From positions 1,168,967-1,232,966 of the forward strand of contig RXIC02000012.1 of NCBI GenBank assembly GCA_003952965.2: 64,000 bases of DNA, in the 5' to 3' direction. A program made the translations under genes and the position numbers. Below the pieces are notes generated by a model that saw only the letters and a list, made by a program, of their open reading frames with translations, did not search any database and had not been told where the DNA came from. How positions within the stretch are numbered: position 1 is the first letter of the stretch; each line of letters opens with the position of its first letter. This document shows positions 44,274-54,654 of the stretch, one piece after another. Source of the DNA: Morella rubra. Lineage: Eukaryota; Streptophyta; Magnoliopsida; Fagales; Myricaceae.

Positions 44274-45588
44274 TGTTGGCTTTTAGTCACAATCAATGTT
44301 TTGATGATAACAATAGAAGTAATTGAGATGTGAAGCAAAGCGGATCCAAAATGAGCACGAAGCGATCAAGTAACATCCCTTCAATGGAAGTGCTCTTAAA
44401 GTGAAGACTCAAGATGCTAGGGTAATCTTTGTAACTCTAAGACTTCATCTTTAACAAGGATTTGAACCACACACTTGCATATTTCTTCAAAACTTGCATG
44501 AAATGTTTTACCTCTTGTTTTGAAGATTTAAAAATGTTTTTAAATGGCTTTAAAATATCCCAATCAAACTCTCAAACCTTTTATATACTTATGGGAAGTT
44601 AGTCTTTAAAATTGGGTATTTTAAGTTGGTCAAAATCGTGTTTTTAAAACAACCGGATCATGTGCTTAAGTTGAGGAGGTCGACCGGCTCATGTAGCGGT
44701 CGACCGGTCTTCGACCGCTTGGTATAGCGGTCGACCGGTTGGTTTGAAAAAGTTTAAAAAAGAGTCGTTCTGACTTCTGACATTATGACCGTTGTGTAAC
44801 GTAACCTGCAGCGGTCGACCGGTTCATGTAGCGTTCATCGAGAGTTTTTTAACAGCTCGACTCCCAACGGCTATAAACGGCTATTTTTCTTATGAGGCCT
44901 ATATAAAGCCATTCCTACGCCTTTTAAAAGTTGCTGAACAACTAAATCATTTTGCCAAAGCTAAGAGTGATCTAAAACCTTTCAATCCTTGTTCAAACAT
45001 CATTCACACATAATCAACACTTTCACATCCTTGTTGTTGTGTGAAGCTTAAGAGATAGAAATTTCTCATTGTAATATCTACTCCATCAAGGGAGTTTTAG
45101 TGAGCATTTTTGTTCATCCCCATACACTATTAAGAGAGTGATTCTCTTGTTTCCTTTTGGTGAGGTTTGTTCATCAAAAGAAGGAGTTTGGAGAGGTTTG
45201 TTCTCAAACTCGTTCTTGAGGCTTGAAGAGGTGTTTCTCAAGCTCAAGTGTAAGGAAACTCTCCCTTGGTTGAAGGGAGCATAGTGGAAAAACCTCAAGG
45301 CTCGGTAAAGGAGCTTGAGGGGTGGATGTAGGCGGGTTTGCCGAACCACCTAAAAATCTTGTGTTTGCTTCTCTTCCCTTATCTCATTACATTGTGCTAT
45401 TAGTTTCTATTCTAAGTTTTATTTCTCTATTTAAGTTGCAATATATATTCTTGTGTTCAATCTTTTATTGCAATCACTTCTCTTTGTGAGACTTGTAGCT
45501 AGCAAACACTTTCTAAAGGGTGAGTTTCGAAAAAGTTTTGAAACCCAATTCACCCCCCTCTTGGGTTGCCTTAATCCTAGGATTTACA
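44274..45588 (+). repeat. 3' LTR of element 3 (1315 bp)
   Basis: Starts TGTTGGC directly after the polypurine tract and ends GGATTTACA before the CCTAG duplication. The inner end has CCCAATTCACCCCCCTCTTG, shared with family A. It is complete and can serve as the family reference. Confidence 0.92.
44688..44907 (+). promoter_or_regulatory. family B LTR promoter: palindrome cluster, inverted repeat and TATA box
   Basis: GGTCGACCGG words near 44689, 44705, 44727 and 44813; an inverted pair GACCGTTG...CAGCGGTC (44786-44815); a doubled AACGGCTAT (44868-44885); then TATATAAA (44900-44907). The 5' LTR has the same series at 37021-37250. Family A shows the same order with a different palindrome. Confidence 0.65.
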
Positions 45589-45593
45589 CCTAG

Positions 45594-47028
45594 CCTAGTT
45601 TTGCATAATCTGTGATAACAGTGTCTTCAGTTAAAATTTTAAGTCAATCGGAGTTAGGATAAAAAAGTTATGGCCATTTAAGTTCACTGTTAAAACTAGC
45701 TTTTTAACTAAAAAGGGTCAGTTTGTGGCTATACGGTTTGGACTGCTTTTCAACTAGTTGGGTTGACTTTAATGGGCTTAAAAACTCATATTATTTGCTA
45801 GGACATGGGCTTGCAAGTGGAGGCCAAGTTTAGGTTCTTGTTGGACCTAAAATGACTAACGTAGAAGCCATATGTAATAGATGATTGGATTGGGCTTCTT
45901 TTCTATTACTTGGGCTGACTCGAGTGTGTTTTAGAACTTCTAATATTGTCAAGATATGGGCTTGCCAACAAAGCCCAAGTCTAAGTCTTTATTGGACTTA
46001 AGACACCTAATTTGGATAACATGTGATATTGGACTTGTCTTAGGTTAAATAGTAAAAAAAGATTTCTAAATCAAATTCTTGATTGCTTCCTGATTTAAAT
46101 AAGTGATTAAGATATTAGTCTTGGCTAAGTAAAAGCTTAGTATTATTTCTTTTAGAAATAAAATACAAGACATGTGATGATTAAATGGTTATCTAGTGAA
46201 ATAATTTAATTGCATGTGACTTGTGAACAAGATTAAGGAACTTTAATGCACATGATTAGTAAGTAAATGATAAAGAGAATAATTTTTTAATGAAAATATG
46301 CATCAATGATGTTATGGACATGACATTTGCATCAATGATAAAATGGACATGGCATTTGCAAAATGGTAACTACATCAATGGCATTTGCACCAATGGAAAT
46401 TCAATGTAATGAGTGACGATATCAATCACTAGGGAGTGCAACCACACTACGGGGTAGTGGATGGCCCCGTGGTAGAGGCATAGGAGCCTTTACTCATTGT
46501 TCTAGAGCAACAAAATGCCTAGAACTATCCTAAAGTGCAGGGGAGATTGGATGCACAGCCCTATCACTAGAGGTGAGACAATGAACATCAAAGGCAAAAG
46601 ATGTACAGCATGAGCATGGTATTCATACTACATATGATAACGACTGGTATTATTTTCTAAAAACATAAACTGTTTATTGAATATGAAAATATTGTTTGTA
46701 CCACTACTTGTCATCACATGCCCCCTTATCCCCCTTACTGAGTCCTTAAGACTCATTCTATTTCCTCAATCATATTGTTGTTTACTGCTAAGACAGATTA
46801 TGGCAATATTCGAGTCCTTTATCACCCATGAGCTCCCCACCAATCTTTTGGTTAGCCATGTTCGAGTCCTAATTTTCAAACGGCTTGGACGTGATTGTGG
46901 ACCATCAGCCTTACTTAATTCCAAAGGATCTACTACCAGAATTCCCGTACGAGAACGGCCCACTGGGGGAGAATCACACCAGCCTGAATTTGGTAGACCT
47001 TACCCTATCTGACGATGATGAAGATTGA
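45594..47028 (+). other. middle part of solo LTR T, no gene
   Basis: This joins 31429-32825 across element 3. It holds no coding frame I can support and ends at the ATTGA duplication (47024-47028) of copy C. Confidence 0.6.
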
Positions 47029-50000
47029 TGTGAGACCCCAACCTTATTTCTATCATTTTAAAGAATTATGACTCCTAAGTTTGTATTGCTCTAATTATTA
47101 TTATTACTCTAATTTTCGAGAGAGGCATGTATGGGGAGATTAATCTAAAGTTATGTCTAGGTGGAATTTTCCCCTAGCGTTTTTATGAGTTTTAAGCTAG
47201 GATTTAAATGTTATATTATTTGCAATTGTTAAAGTTTGAGTAATTGAGATTAATTAGGCTAATTATTTTAATTAATGGAATATGTCCCTAAGTTACAATA
47301 TTTGGAAGAATTTAATTAGGGCTTTAACCTTGAAAATGTGTGAGACTTAGAATTTAAAATGGGAAGGCATGATTGGGGTAATTTATATGGTAGCTGGAAA
47401 TAAAAGGTAATTAAAAAAAAAAAGTGAAAGAGGAGGGAAATCACGTGAAGGAGGGAAAGAAAGGGGGGCAACCTTGTCCCCCCCCCCCAAAGCAAATTCA
47501 CATCTAACACCCCCCCTCTCTTGCCGCATTTTTCATTTTCCTTGCCCTAAAAACCGCACCTTTCACTTGCCCTAAAAACCCAAGAAGAGAAGAAGAAAGG
47601 AGAAGGAAGAAGAGAAGAAGAAGAAGAGGAGGAAGAGAAGAGAAGAAGAAGAAAAGGAGAGGAAGAAGAAGAAGGAGAAAGAGGAGAAAACAAAGGTAAA
47701 ATCCGGCCCTTTCTGCTGGCCGAAAATAACACTACCCCATCTCTCCCATTTTCTTCTTGTTTTCTTTTGATGGTTGGTTGTTGTTTTGATGGTAGTTGTC
47801 TAGGTTGTTTTCTCCTTGTGTTCATTGGGTGTTTAGTGTAGATCTTGCAAGTATTTAAGGGTAGTATAGATCTTACATGAAAACATGGGGAAATATGGCT
47901 AGATCTGAAATGAGGGTTCAAGAGAAATCGTTTATGTGCTCTAAGTGTTTGATAAAAGGCCTAAGAGAGGATTGAAATCTATTTTGAGCATGTATGGCCG
48001 AATTTATTGGTTTGATGTATTAGGTTTATGCATGTTAGTCTTGTTGAGAACCACCAAGCCCTAAGTGTTAGATATATGTTCAGATCTGAAAAAATATGCA
48101 AGAGGATCAATAATGCACCCTAGGTGTTTGATAAAAGCCCAAAAGATATGGGTAAATGCAATAGTTTTAGCTTGATGAAGATGGAATCATGATTTTGTTG
48201 TAAACTTTGAATTGGAGTTGTAAAAGTGGGAAGAATGTGAGAGAATGGTTGCTGTTATGAGATGTTAAATTAGCCTTGGATGTTGGTTGTGACATGAAGA
48301 GATTAGGGTTTTGGTTGTTGGAGGTTTGGAAGGTTGAGAAGATCATTGTTGTTGCTGAAATTTAATCTCTGCAGCTTTCAAGGCTCGAATTTGGAGTGTG
48401 TTCTGATGCACTTGTGCTTATCCCTTGATCTTAAGAGGATCCTAGATCGTAGGCCTAGGAAATAGGAAGATTTTAAGCCATACCTTGGATGATTCCGATA
48501 ACTATCGAGTGAGATATGCGTTGTTCAAGGCCCGGACGTCAAGCTGCCAGCAGCCTTGCACGTCCGGAATGTTAGCTCATTTCGGATACCTTTTGAGGGA
48601 TCATTTTAAGTCCAAATTTTACGAGGTTGGTCTTGAATTTTAAGTTTAAGGAAGAGGAACATTTTAAGATAAATTTCGTGTGATTTAGAGGTAAAATGAA
48701 TGAGTTGTAGTATTTTGAAAATGGAGGGCCGAGCTGGAATCAGCAACAGCGTTGTTGTAGGATTTTCGCCTAATAAGAAGTGTTTGTGAAAATGTATAGT
48801 AAATCCTGCTGTTGTGAATTTTACCCCCAATCTTGACCTATGAAAGCTGAATATTTCAGAATAAATTTCATGTAATTTGGAGCCATGATTTTGAAGTTAT
48901 GAATTTTTAAGTTGGAGACGTCGGGGCTGCCCGCTTGGACGTCCTCAGCAGCTTGTATTTTCGGGTGAAGGTTTTGAGTAGCAAATGAGCCTCAGTTTAG
49001 AATCCAATTCTTATGGCTTCGGCATCCTTAGAAGAACATTTTGCATTATAGGGTCACCATTGATAAGTCAAACAATATGGGTGGTGATTTTGTATGATGA
49101 GTTGTGAATAATTGAGTGACTACTCTATACATTTAGTAAGCCTATGAATAACTTTAGTATGAATCAATTGTAGGCAAGGTGCTGCCATTCGCTCAAGTGG
49201 ACGGAGGTAAGTGGAATTTGTAAGTAGAAACTTACGTTTTTCCGAAAAACTGGAATGATACACAGCATGAAAAGTATTTATGAATAAGCATATCAAGCAT
49301 GGCATGACACGAGCATTTGCATGATTTTCTTGAATGAAAAAGAAAGTTTTGTGCAAATGAAAGCATGAGGAGTATTATGATTTCTCATTATCAAGCATAA
49401 GCATATCAAGCATGACATGACATGAGCATTTGCATAAGTTTCTTTGTGCAAATGAAAAATGATAAGTATGTTATCACAAGTCAAGTTAAAGGCTAAATAA
49501 GATGGTCGGTACCGTAACCAAATAAGATAGGACATCCACTCCGAAGGACAAATGCGAGAAGGATGGATGATTCCTAAGGGGACCCACTCCGAAGGACGAA
49601 TGAAGAAGGATGGGTAGTCCCGGGGTATGTGCAATCACACCGAAGGATGCTTGCAAGAAGGTGTGAACCTCCAAGGGTTGAGTCTAGCCATCAGGCCTGG
49701 GGCCACCCCAGGCCACAGCAAGGGCTAGCTCAACCAAATGATGTGTTCCTAAGGGAAAAAGGGAATAGTTCCGAAAGGAACGCACAACCCTGACTTCAGG
49801 GGTAAATGGAGCGTGATAAGTAGCCAAATCAAGAAAGAAAGGTTTTCAAGAAAGAAATATTTTCAAGCAAGAAATGTTTTTCAAGATCAAGTACATTGTC
49901 TCATGCATATGCAAGCATCAATGTACATTCATGATTTATGCAAGACATGCATTATTTATTGCATATAAACCCTTACTGAGTCTTTCGACTCACAGTTTTA

Positions 50001-50454
50001 AATTGTACCATTCCAGACAACATTTCAGGTGGGGAAACCTAGAAGAGGGACCGACGAGGATGTCCTCTTCCCTTTTTGTTGTTTCATTAAAGGATTAGAT
50101 ATAATTTTTGGAAGAGCCGACATGAGCCTCCGTTGTGTGGTGGTCATGGGTTATTCGGCCTAGTAAAGTTTAAGGTTTTTAACCGATTGGTATTTTGAGA
50201 CTGTGTTGTAATTACTTCAAGTTATTGATCGAGATGCAAATGTTAGAAATAGGTTCTAATGTTTTGTATGCACGTTAATCGCTAGCGATATAAAGTTTTA
50301 AAAAAAAAATTAGATATTATGATATTTCGCTGCAAGAATCCTCTGAATGAGAAATATTCAGCTGCAAGAATTTAGTAAGTACGCTGGAGTGTTCCTTGTT
50401 GGGAATGCTCGCGGCTGTCATTAGCCTCGCTGAGCTAGCGTTCGGGGCGTGACA
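47029..50454 (+). mobile_element. solo LTR copy C (3426 bp)
   Basis: Starts TGTGAGACCCC and ends GGGGCGTGACA; perfect target duplication ATTGA at 47024-47028 and 50455-50459. A purine-rich GAAGAA leader lies at 47580-47690; hairpins at 48532-48567 and 48917-48943. No primer site, polypurine tract or protein domain, hence one LTR and not a full element. It is the best-preserved of copies A-C. Confidence 0.9.
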
Positions 50455-51102
50455 ATTGAGCTCCTAGAGATGTTTAGATTTATGTTTCATTTAGTGTTGG
50501 CTTGCCTGTACATAAGTTTTGAACAATAAGGTTAGTGATCTTAATATATTTTTATCTGTTATTAGCCTAGATTTTGTAAGGACCTTAGGGTCCTCCCTAA
50601 TTCCTAACCCTGAATAGGTTGCTTTCTTTTATTTCAGTGTGTTATTTTCTTATGTACCAGTGATGTTTGCTTGTTTTAAATATTTCAGTATTTAACTTGA
50701 CTTCCATTTTCACCATATTATTTCTGAGTAATTTTACAAGTCTTCCGCTGTATTATCTACTAAGTAGTAAATCTTTACAAACCCCAAGAAAAAATACTGT
50801 AGTCTTGAAACTTAAAGGTAAGACGTGCCATAATCTCATCTTTTTTGCATCTCTGTTACTACAAAGAGAGCTTAGAGACTAATACGAGCACGAGGGACGT
50901 GACAAAGAGTTTACAAATATGGGAAAGAATCCATAAAGCTGCAGATTAACATTAATTTTTCAATTTACAATTCTCTTAAGAATCCATAAAGCTGCATAAA
51001 GCTGCAAATACAAATTAAAAGCATCAATATGTGCTCTTATTTCCCCAAGGAAGCAAGCATACCATAGCAATAGAATTTACACTTGGTCAAATCATACGCA
51101 TT

Positions 51103-51216
51103 GAACAATTTCAACAAACATCATATGCATAAAATTTTATGAACAATTTCAACAAACATCATATGCATAAAATTTTACAAACAATTTCAACAAAAATCAT
51201 ATGCATCGAACAAAAA
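51103..51216. repeat. 38-bp tandem repeat, three copies
   Basis: AACAATTTCAACAAACATC and CATATGCATAAAATTTTA recur at 51103, 51141 and 51179, a spacing of exactly 38. Confidence 0.9.
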
Positions 51217-51496
51217 CCAGAATTATCAAATGCCTACAATTTCAACATGCCTACAATTTTACAAACATCATATGCATTGTTGAGAACAAAAATCATAACA
51301 ATCCAATGTTTCATTTCAAGACCATGAATTATCAAATGCAGCAAAAGTTATCACCAGTGAGAATTAATCATAAACAAACATTTCTTCCCAGAGTGTAATC
51401 CAATATTTCTGACGAACTGGCACTTGTAGGAAACCCAATGATTTTGAAAAGAAACAAACAAAGTCAGTTTTGGTTGTTAAAGAAGATATCTTAGTG

Positions 51497-51770
51497 ACAG
51501 AGACATAGAGATTAGAGAAAGACAGAGACAGAGACAGAGAGAGAGACAAAGACAGAGACATAGAGAAAGAGACAGAGAGATTGGAGATCGAGACAGAGAG
51601 ATAGAGAAGATAGAGAGAGAGAGAGAGAGAGACATACAAAGAAAGAGCAGCGAAGGTTGACATGTAGTGCGGAGAAGACAGAGCTCAGACAGAGATAGAG
51701 AGAGAGTAAGAGAAGAGAGAGAATAAGAGGAGAGAGAGAGAGTAAGAGAACAGAGAGAGTTGAGTGAATC
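51497..51770. repeat. GA/GACA-rich simple-sequence tract
   Basis: Imperfect GAGACA and GAGA repeats. The open frames crossing it are low-complexity and not genes. Confidence 0.9.
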
Positions 51771-52503
51771 GTGAAGGAGAGGGGGAGGGAGGGAGACTTA
51801 GGGTTTTTTTCAAAAACCATGGATGATCCACGGTATGTTTTTTAAAAAAAAAATAAATAAATATTCAACGTCGTTCTATTTAGAACGACGTCATTAAAAT
51901 ATTAAGTAAAAAAAAACAAACAAACAAATGGAACCAGTGACGGAACCGATGATGGAACTAGAGTCGAAGCTCCACCGGTAGCCAGACCGGATGAACACCC
52001 CTAAGCAAAAGAACGGACTTGGTCCAAAAAAAGGTTGTGTAAAGAAGTTCAAAGGTAATTTGACCACCTCATTTAATGAGATATATGTTACAAAATGGCA
52101 GTTTGGCTTGGCTTCACTCAACCAAACTCAATCACGTATCTCGTTTAGACGCACTTTATTCTTGGTGACATGTCAAAGTCTTACAATGCCACATCAATTT
52201 TTTTAAAAAAAAAGTAAATCAAGTGCTAAAATATATTATATATATACAGCTAAAGTAAAGCTAAGAATTAAAAATAAACAAGTAGTTGCAAAAAAACAAT
52301 ATTAAAGTTTGTTTAAAAAATTAGAAGAACTAAACAAACATAGAGATAATTGTGGGCCTAGTTATAATACCAAACAAACAAACAAAATTAAATTTTGCTT
52401 TACATAAAAGTAAAAATTAAAATAAAATAAAATAAAATTGCTTAGAGAAGTAAAATAGATGAGTCCAGTGCTTTGTTTAAAATGGATGGCATCCAATTAC
52501 CTA

Positions 52504-52507
<4 letters not shown>

Positions 52508-52536
<29 letters not shown>
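52508..52536. repeat. (TA)14 microsatellite
   Basis: Direct reading, about 29 bases. Confidence 0.9.
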
Positions 52537-52538
<2 letters not shown>

Positions 52539-52665
52539 ATAATATTACGTACTCAAAACTAATATTCTGATAAATCTTTTACTTCCAGTGATGTTCAGTT
52601 GTGCATAAAAAGTCCTTTGAGTTTCGGTTTGTGTATCGATTTTATTTTAAAGTGGGATTAAGTAA

Positions 52666-52673
52666 TATATAAA
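52666..52673 (+). promoter_or_regulatory. candidate TATA box of the TPK gene
   Basis: TATATAAA, about 325 bases upstream of the first ATG. The best core-promoter candidate in the 5' flank, but the (TA)n tract at 52508 is an alternative. Confidence 0.4.
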
Positions 52674-52991
52674 CACGCCTTGCCTGTTAAAAAGATAGCA
52701 TTATCTACTTTGGCTCTAACTTGGCTGGGCTTTAACAGAGAAGGTTTATACGGTGTCGGATATGGAAAATGGATCACTCTGGACGGAAGAAGCAATCAGG
52801 AAGCGCGACTCGTGAGTGGATGTCCTGATCGTCTTCCATATTCCCAACTTCCCAATTTCTTTTATTTCATTTTGATTAGCAAAAAAAAAAAAAAAAACCT
52901 CTTTTATTTGTTTTTTACTCTGGGCTTGGGAGCTAAAGGAGCAATCCTCTCTGCGCCCGCCACGGACTGATCTGGGAAGGCAAAAACTCTT

Positions 52992-54654
52992 TTGTTTTCC
53001 CAGATGGAAAATGAGCCTTTTCTCGCTACCCAACCACGGCCTCTCCTCCAACCCATCCTCGAAGACTATGAGGTCTCCTCGTCCTCCTGCACAATCCCTC
53101 GGCCCCAAGACCCACAATCGTCCTCTGCAGCCCGATTCGGAGCCCCGAACACCCGCATGAAGAAACCAGGTGGCCTGCAACGGTGCAAGACAGCTCCGGC
53201 CATGGCCCTCATGCGAGACGTCAAACCGAAGACGCCCCTGAGTCCCAAACCACAGTCTGAGTCCAGCTCCATCATCAGGCAAGCCATTTTCTTGCTTTTG
53301 ATATATCTGTCTCTTGGAGTTTTGATTTACTCTTTCAACACAGACCACTTCTCGGGTGTGGAAACCCATCCAGTTGTTGACGCGCTTTATTTTTGTATAG
53401 TCACCATGTGTACCATTGGTTACGGTGACATAGCTCCGCTAACACCGGCTACAAAGGTCTTTGCTTGTGCGTTTGTGTTGGTGGGATTTGGTTTCATTGA
53501 TATATTGCTCAGTGGGGTTGTAAATTATGTGCTAGACTTGCAAGAGAACATGATCTTGGCTGGGATTCAAATGGGTAGGCGCCCACAAGGCTTTTCGGCC
53601 GGTAACTATGTTGTCGATGTAGCAAAGGGAAGGATGAGAATTAGGCTCAAGGTTGGTTTGGCACTTGGTGTGGTGGTGTTGTGTATCGGGATGGGAACAT
53701 TGGTATTGTATTTTGTTGAAGATTTGGACTGGATTGATTCGGTATATTTGTCGGTGATGTCAGTTACTACAGTTGGGTATGGAGATAGGGCCTTCATGAC
53801 GCTGCCAGGGCGGTTGTTTGCCTCCTTTTGGCTTCTGTTTTCAACATTGATGGTGGCACGGGCGTTCCTATATTTGGCGGAGGCGAGAATTGATAAGAGG
53901 CAAAGGAAAATTGCCAACTGGGTCCTGCAGAGGGATATAACAGTTGAGGATTTGCTAGCCGCGGACCTCAATAACAATGGTTTCATTAGGTGGGATCTCT
54001 GTCGTACTAGCCCAATGTTGTGGTGTTTAGCTAACATTTTTTTTTTTTTGTATTATTTTGGTTCAACTGAGAAAAATGACTACTTAATTAGTGTCTAGCA
54101 TATATCCGTTTGGTTACTTTTCCAACCTGCGAATCATGTTCTGGTTTTGCGACATTGCAAGTATGCAAATTGAACTACATTCTCTTTGTTTTCAATCAAC
54201 TCTGACTGAGTTTTAAATTGGTTTTGAGGGTGGAACTAAGCTATATAAGTTGTGTTTGGGACATTGCCGAAATCGGTGGCAGACATTGGTCTCATATGTA
54301 ACAGGTTTTTTAGGGTCTGATTTGCTTAACCAGAGAGAATTAAACACCCGCACTATAGATGATTGTGGAAAGGAAGACTAGCTAGATGTAGAATAGATTG
54401 CTAAAACTCAGAATATGAGTAGCATTTCAAACTTTCTGTTATGCTTGATTTTCCTGTTCTTTGTGCAGAAACCACTCCTAAATGTTTTCTCTGTCCCTTA
54501 TTTCAGCAAATCAGAGTACGTAATCTACAAGCTCAAAGAGATGGGAAAGATAGGAGAGAAAGATATATTGCTGATCTGCAATCATTTCAGTAAGCTTGAT
54601 TGTAGCAACTCCGGGAAGATAACACTGCCTCATCTTTTGGAGAATCGCATGTGA
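52992..54654 (+). CDS. TPK: two-pore potassium channel (TPK family, TPK3/TPK5-like), two exons
   Basis: Exon 1 is 52992-53989 and exon 2 54507-54654, with a GT...AG intron (53990-54506); the join restores GFISKSEYVIYKL. The product is 381 residues, or 377 from the second ATG at 53004 (MENEPFL), which I find the more likely start. Layout: RCKTAP (64-69), a 14-3-3-type site; TM1 about 95-115; pore 1 TIGYGD (141-146); TM2 155-180; TM3 219-241; pore 2 TVGYGD (260-265); TM4 272-297; EF-hand 1 DLNNNGFISKSE (325-336); EF-hand 2 DCSNSGKITLPH (364-375), whose 12th position is H instead of the usual acidic residue. TPKs are dimers conducting K+ at the vacuolar (some at the thylakoid) membrane, gated by Ca2+ and 14-3-3 proteins. 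If the intron is retained, the frame ends at 54098 and the EF-hands are lost. No frameshift is seen. Confidence 0.93.

Larger units (their letters stand above)
32826..45588 (+). mobile_element. Sirevirus-like copia element 3 (family B), both ends present
   Basis: TG...CA ends (TGTTGGCTTTTAG and GGATTTACA) are flanked by CCTAG at 32821-32825 and 45589-45593. The order is 5' LTR (with solo LTR copy B inside), gag, protease, integrase, RT, RNase H, palindrome cluster with TATA, third ORF, three polypurine tracts, 3' LTR. Without copy B and its TSD the length is about 9.0 kb, normal for Sireviruses. The parts of the two LTRs that can be compared look nearly identical by eye, suggesting a fairly recent insertion. 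The primer site and gag start are deleted. Confidence 0.93.
31429..50904 (+). mobile_element. solo LTR 'T' (about 3.3 kb) split by two later insertions
   Basis: It starts TGTAATACCCCGACC and ends GGGACGTGACA, with the 5-bp duplication AAGAG at 31424-31428 and 50905-50909. Removing element 3 (32826-45588) and solo LTR C (47029-50454), with one TSD copy each, leaves about 3277 bp (31429-32825, 45594-47028 and 50460-50904) with no protein-coding domain, as expected for one LTR. The termini resemble those of copies A-C. I suspect a Ty3/gypsy lineage with very long LTRs, which is inference. A TATA box sits at 32207. Confidence 0.85.
50910..52660. other. intergenic region upstream of TPK with simple repeats
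   Basis: No gene supported. Contains a 38-bp tandem repeat (51103-51216), a GA-rich tract (51497-51770), A-runs and a TA microsatellite (52508-52536). Confidence 0.6.

Noticed and set aside
47547-47921. 124-residue minus-strand frame rich in S and P
   Set aside because: Same low-complexity leader in solo LTR copy C; not conserved as a protein in copies A and B.
31429-50904. One very large full-length retrotransposon with two LTRs
   Set aside because: The termini belong to a single LTR once the two insertions with their own target duplications are removed; there is no second copy of the LTR start.
51364-51820. Serine/leucine-rich frames resembling membrane proteins
   Set aside because: Produced by the GA-rich simple repeat read in the CT direction.
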